Source: an uncultured Eubacteriales bacterium
GTDB lineage: Bacteria; Bacillota; Clostridia; Monoglobales; Monoglobaceae
Reading direction: 5' to 3'
DNA: 7,956 nucleotides
Assembly (NCBI GenBank): GCA_905201285.1
Contig: CAJKNM010000072.1
Span: 1-7,956, forward strand
Part shown: piece by piece, positions 6,035 to 7,956 of the stretch
Layout of the letters: every line of letters begins with the position of its first letter
How positions within the stretch are numbered: position 1 is the stretch's first letter
The notes under the pieces: model-generated
What the model saw: the letters and a program-made list of their open reading frames with translations, nothing else
Told to the model about the DNA's origin: nothing
Databases searched by the model: none
Translations under genes and position numbers: made by a program

Positions 6035-6416
6035 AACAGAACGTGAGAAAGAACAGATTTTGCGTATGAGCGGTGTTAATCCGCTTAAATGTATGCGCTG
6101 CGGAAAGTGCTCGGGTACTTGTCCTTCGTATGATGAGATGGAATATCATCCCCATCAGTTCGTATATATGGTTGAAACAGGAGATATAGAGACGCTTAAA
6201 AATTCAGATTCGATTTATAAGTGTTTGTCCTGCTTTGCCTGTGTAGACAGATGTCCGAGAGGCGTTGAGCCGGCTAAGCTTGTCGAGGCGCTCAGACTTT
6301 CGGTTATCCGTGAGAAGGGTGCAAATCACCTCACCCCGAACGATATACCCGAGCTTGTTGATGATGAGATTCCACAGCAGGCGTTGGTAAGCGCTTTCAG
6401 AAAATATTCAAAATAG
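6024..6416 (+). CDS. hdrC: Heterodisulfide reductase subunit C-like 4Fe-4S protein (HdrC)
   Basis: This small (130 aa) soluble electron carrier has two CxxCxxCxxxCP motifs: C23, C26, C29, C33 (KCMRCGKCSGTCP) and C67, C70, C73, C77 (KCLSCFACVDRCP). They hold two [4Fe-4S] clusters. In Hdr complexes HdrC wires electrons from the HdrA flavin/cluster core to HdrB. The spacing of about 34 residues between the motifs and the short helical C-terminus fit HdrC rather than a simple bacterial ferredoxin, whose motifs are closer together. There is no membrane helix, unlike HdrE/DsrM-type partners. The ATG lies inside the end of hdrB (11-nt overlap) with AAGGAGG six nt upstream, so the two are likely made in a fixed ratio. 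hdrA starts 16 nt after the stop. Confidence 0.92.
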   Translation: MQSKTEREKEQILRMSGVNPLKCMRCGKCSGTCPSYDEMEYHPHQFVYMVETGDIETLKNSDSIYKCLSCFACVDRCPRGVEPAKLVEALRLSVIREKGANHLTPNDIPELVDDEIPQQALVSAFRKYSK

Positions 6417-6432
6417 AAAGGAGATACAAACC

Positions 6433-7956
6433 ATGCAGAGAATAGGAGTATTTGTCTGTCATTGCGGAACAAATATTGCCGGAACAGTTGATGTTAAATC
6501 GGTTGCAGAGGCTTTAAAATCAGAGCCGGGGGTTGTTTTCTCCACCGATTATCAATATATGTGTTCTCAGGCAGGACAGGATATTATAAAAAATGCAATC
6601 AAAGAACATAACCTGACGGGCGTTGTTGTATGTTCATGTTCGCCGCGTATGCACGAGGCCACCTTCAGAAAAACAGCAAAGTCAGCGGGAATCAACCCAT
6701 ATATGGTTGAAATCGCAAACATCCGTGAGCAATGTTCTTGGGTTCACAAAGAGATGCCGATAGGTACCGAGAAGGCTATCATCCTCGGTAAGGCGGCAAT
6801 AGCAAAGGTTAACTTAAATACGCCGCTGACACCGGGCGAAAGTCCCGTTACAAAGCGTGCGCTGGTTATCGGCGGCGGTATCGCCGGAATCCAGACCGCT
6901 CTTGATATTGCGGACGCCGGTTTCCCGGTTGATATAGTTGAGACAAAGCCGACCATCGGCGGAAAAATGGCTCAGCTCGATAAGACATTCCCGACACTTG
7001 ACTGTGCAGCCTGTATTTTAACACCTAAGATGGTGGAGGTTGCTCAGAACGAAAATATCAGAATCTTCTCGTATTCAGAGGTAACAGAGGTCGGCGGCTT
7101 TGTCGGCAACTTTGAGGTTACAATTAAAAAGCGTGCAAGATTCGTCAAGGAGGACATATGTACCGGCTGTGGAGCTTGTACCGAAAAATGTCCTATGAAG
7201 AAGGTGCCGAACGAGTTTAACTTAGGTATGAACAACAGAAGTGCAATATATATTCCTTTTGCACAGGCTGTACCTAAGGTTGCTACAATCGACCCGAATT
7301 ATTGCTTAAAGCTTAAAACCGGAAAGTGCGGATTGTGCTCAAAGGTATGTACGGCCGGCGCTATCGACTATGAGGCAAAGGACGAATTCATTAAGGAAAG
7401 ATACGGCGCAATCGTTGCCGCAACCGGTTATAATCCCATTTCGATGGATAAGTTTGACGAGTTTGCTTACTCTCAGTCAAAGGATGTTATCACATCGCTT
7501 GAATTCGAGAGACTCACTAACGCGGCAGGCCCAACGGCGGGTCAGTTGCTTCGTCCGTCGGACGGTGTTCATCCTCATACAATCGTATTCGTACAGTGTG
7601 TAGGTTCAAGATGCGAGGCGTGTGCACAGAAGGGTAAGGAGTATTGCTCAAAGATTTGTTGTATGTACACCGCAAAGCACGCAATGCTGACGCGTGACAA
7701 GTATCCTGACACAGATGTTTATGTATTCTACATAGATGTTCGTACTCCGGGTAAGAACTTTGACGAATTCTATCGCCGTGCGGTAGAAGAGTATGGTGTT
7801 CATTATATTAAAGGTATGGTAGGTAAGGTTTCGCCCGAGGGCAATAAACTTAAGGTTCAGGCATCTGACCTGCTTGCGAACAAACAGCTTCACATTGACG
7901 CTGATTTGGTCGTTTTGGCTGCTGCAATCGAGCCCGATAAGTCGGCAAGACCGCTT
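6433..7956 (+). CDS. hdrA: Heterodisulfide reductase subunit A-like flavoprotein (HdrA), 3' end cut by window
   Basis: 508 codons are open from the ATG at 6433 (AAAGGAG at 6417-6423) to the window edge with no stop. Full-length HdrA is usually about 650 aa, so roughly 140 residues are missing. Residues 1-130 form the HdrA N-terminal domain with conserved cysteines C9, C11, C44, C67, C69 and C101 (VCHCG, CSCSPRMHE). A thioredoxin-reductase-like FAD domain follows: GGGIAG (147-152), TIGGKMAQLDKTFPTLDCAAC (partly, with C191 and C194), and AATGY (329-333). A ferredoxin insert holds C243, C246, C249, C253 and C291, C299, C302, C306. A later cysteine cluster, C389, C394, C397, C405, C409 and C410, matches the QCVGSR...YCSKICC region. 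In characterised Hdr complexes the HdrA FAD carries out flavin-based electron bifurcation. The redox partners here are unknown, and the C-terminal ferredoxin domain would lie outside the window. Confidence 0.95.
   Translation, partial: MQRIGVFVCHCGTNIAGTVDVKSVAEALKSEPGVVFSTDYQYMCSQAGQDIIKNAIKEHNLTGVVVCSCSPRMHEATFRKTAKSAGINPYMVEIANIREQCSWVHKEMPIGTEKAIILGKAAIAKVNLNTPLTPGESPVTKRALVIGGGIAGIQTALDIADAGFPVDIVETKPTIGGKMAQLDKTFPTLDCAACILTPKMVEVAQNENIRIFSYSEVTEVGGFVGNFEVTIKKRARFVKEDICTGCGACTEKCPMKKVPNEFNLGMNNRSAIYIPFAQAVPKVATIDPNYCLKLKTGKCGLCSKVCTAGAIDYEAKDEFIKERYGAIVAATGYNPISMDKFDEFAYSQSKDVITSLEFERLTNAAGPTAGQLLRPSDGVHPHTIVFVQCVGSRCEACAQKGKEYCSKICCMYTAKHAMLTRDKYPDTDVYVFYIDVRTPGKNFDEFYRRAVEEYGVHYIKGMVGKVSPEGNKLKVQASDLLANKQLHIDADLVVLAAAIEPDKSARPL

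Overview
The window looks like the chromosome of an anaerobic Gram-positive of the class Clostridia, perhaps of the Oscillospiraceae/Ruminococcaceae type. This rests on strong AGGAGG-type ribosome binding sites, sigma-A-like promoters with extended -10 elements, a six-histidine HD protein of a type I associate with clostridia, and a heterodisulfide-reductase-like (Hdr) gene set beside fermentative enzymes. The taxonomic call is inference. I see no tRNA, rRNA, CRISPR array, insertion sequence or phage gene.

Layout. (1) 1-114: the last 37 codons of an AraC-family regulator. (2) 140-2059: a translation operon, rpsB (ribosomal protein S2) then tsf (EF-Ts), with its own strong promoter, a leader of about 135 nt that could fold, and a strong intrinsic terminator. 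The usual followers pyrH and frr are absent. (3) 2039-2578, minus strand: a small HD-domain phosphohydrolase converging on tsf. Its last codons are written inside the tsf terminator hairpin. (4) 2579-2836: an intergenic region with two well-formed divergent promoters and some inverted repeats. (5) 2837-7956, plus strand: an apparent five-gene operon encoding an LDH/MDH-family dehydrogenase, class II fumarase (fumC), HdrB-like, HdrC-like and HdrA-like proteins. HdrA is cut by the window edge.

How the genes may work together. The dehydrogenase resembles L-lactate dehydrogenase overall, but an arginine (R80) replaces the lactate-specifying glutamine. This is the classic malate-dehydrogenase signature. 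With fumarase 34 nt downstream, the pair would interconvert oxaloacetate, malate and fumarate (the reductive C4 branch). The next three genes encode the parts of a soluble flavin/iron-sulfur Hdr complex: HdrA carries FAD and several clusters and is the electron-bifurcating subunit in characterised systems, HdrC is a 2x[4Fe-4S] wire, and HdrB carries two CCG motifs. No terminator or promoter is visible between fumC and hdrB. The most interesting possibility is therefore a link between NAD(H)-dependent C4-acid metabolism and an Hdr-type electron-bifurcating or confurcating complex. That functional link is inference. Genes just beyond the right edge (for example an MvhD-like or flavoprotein partner) would be informative.
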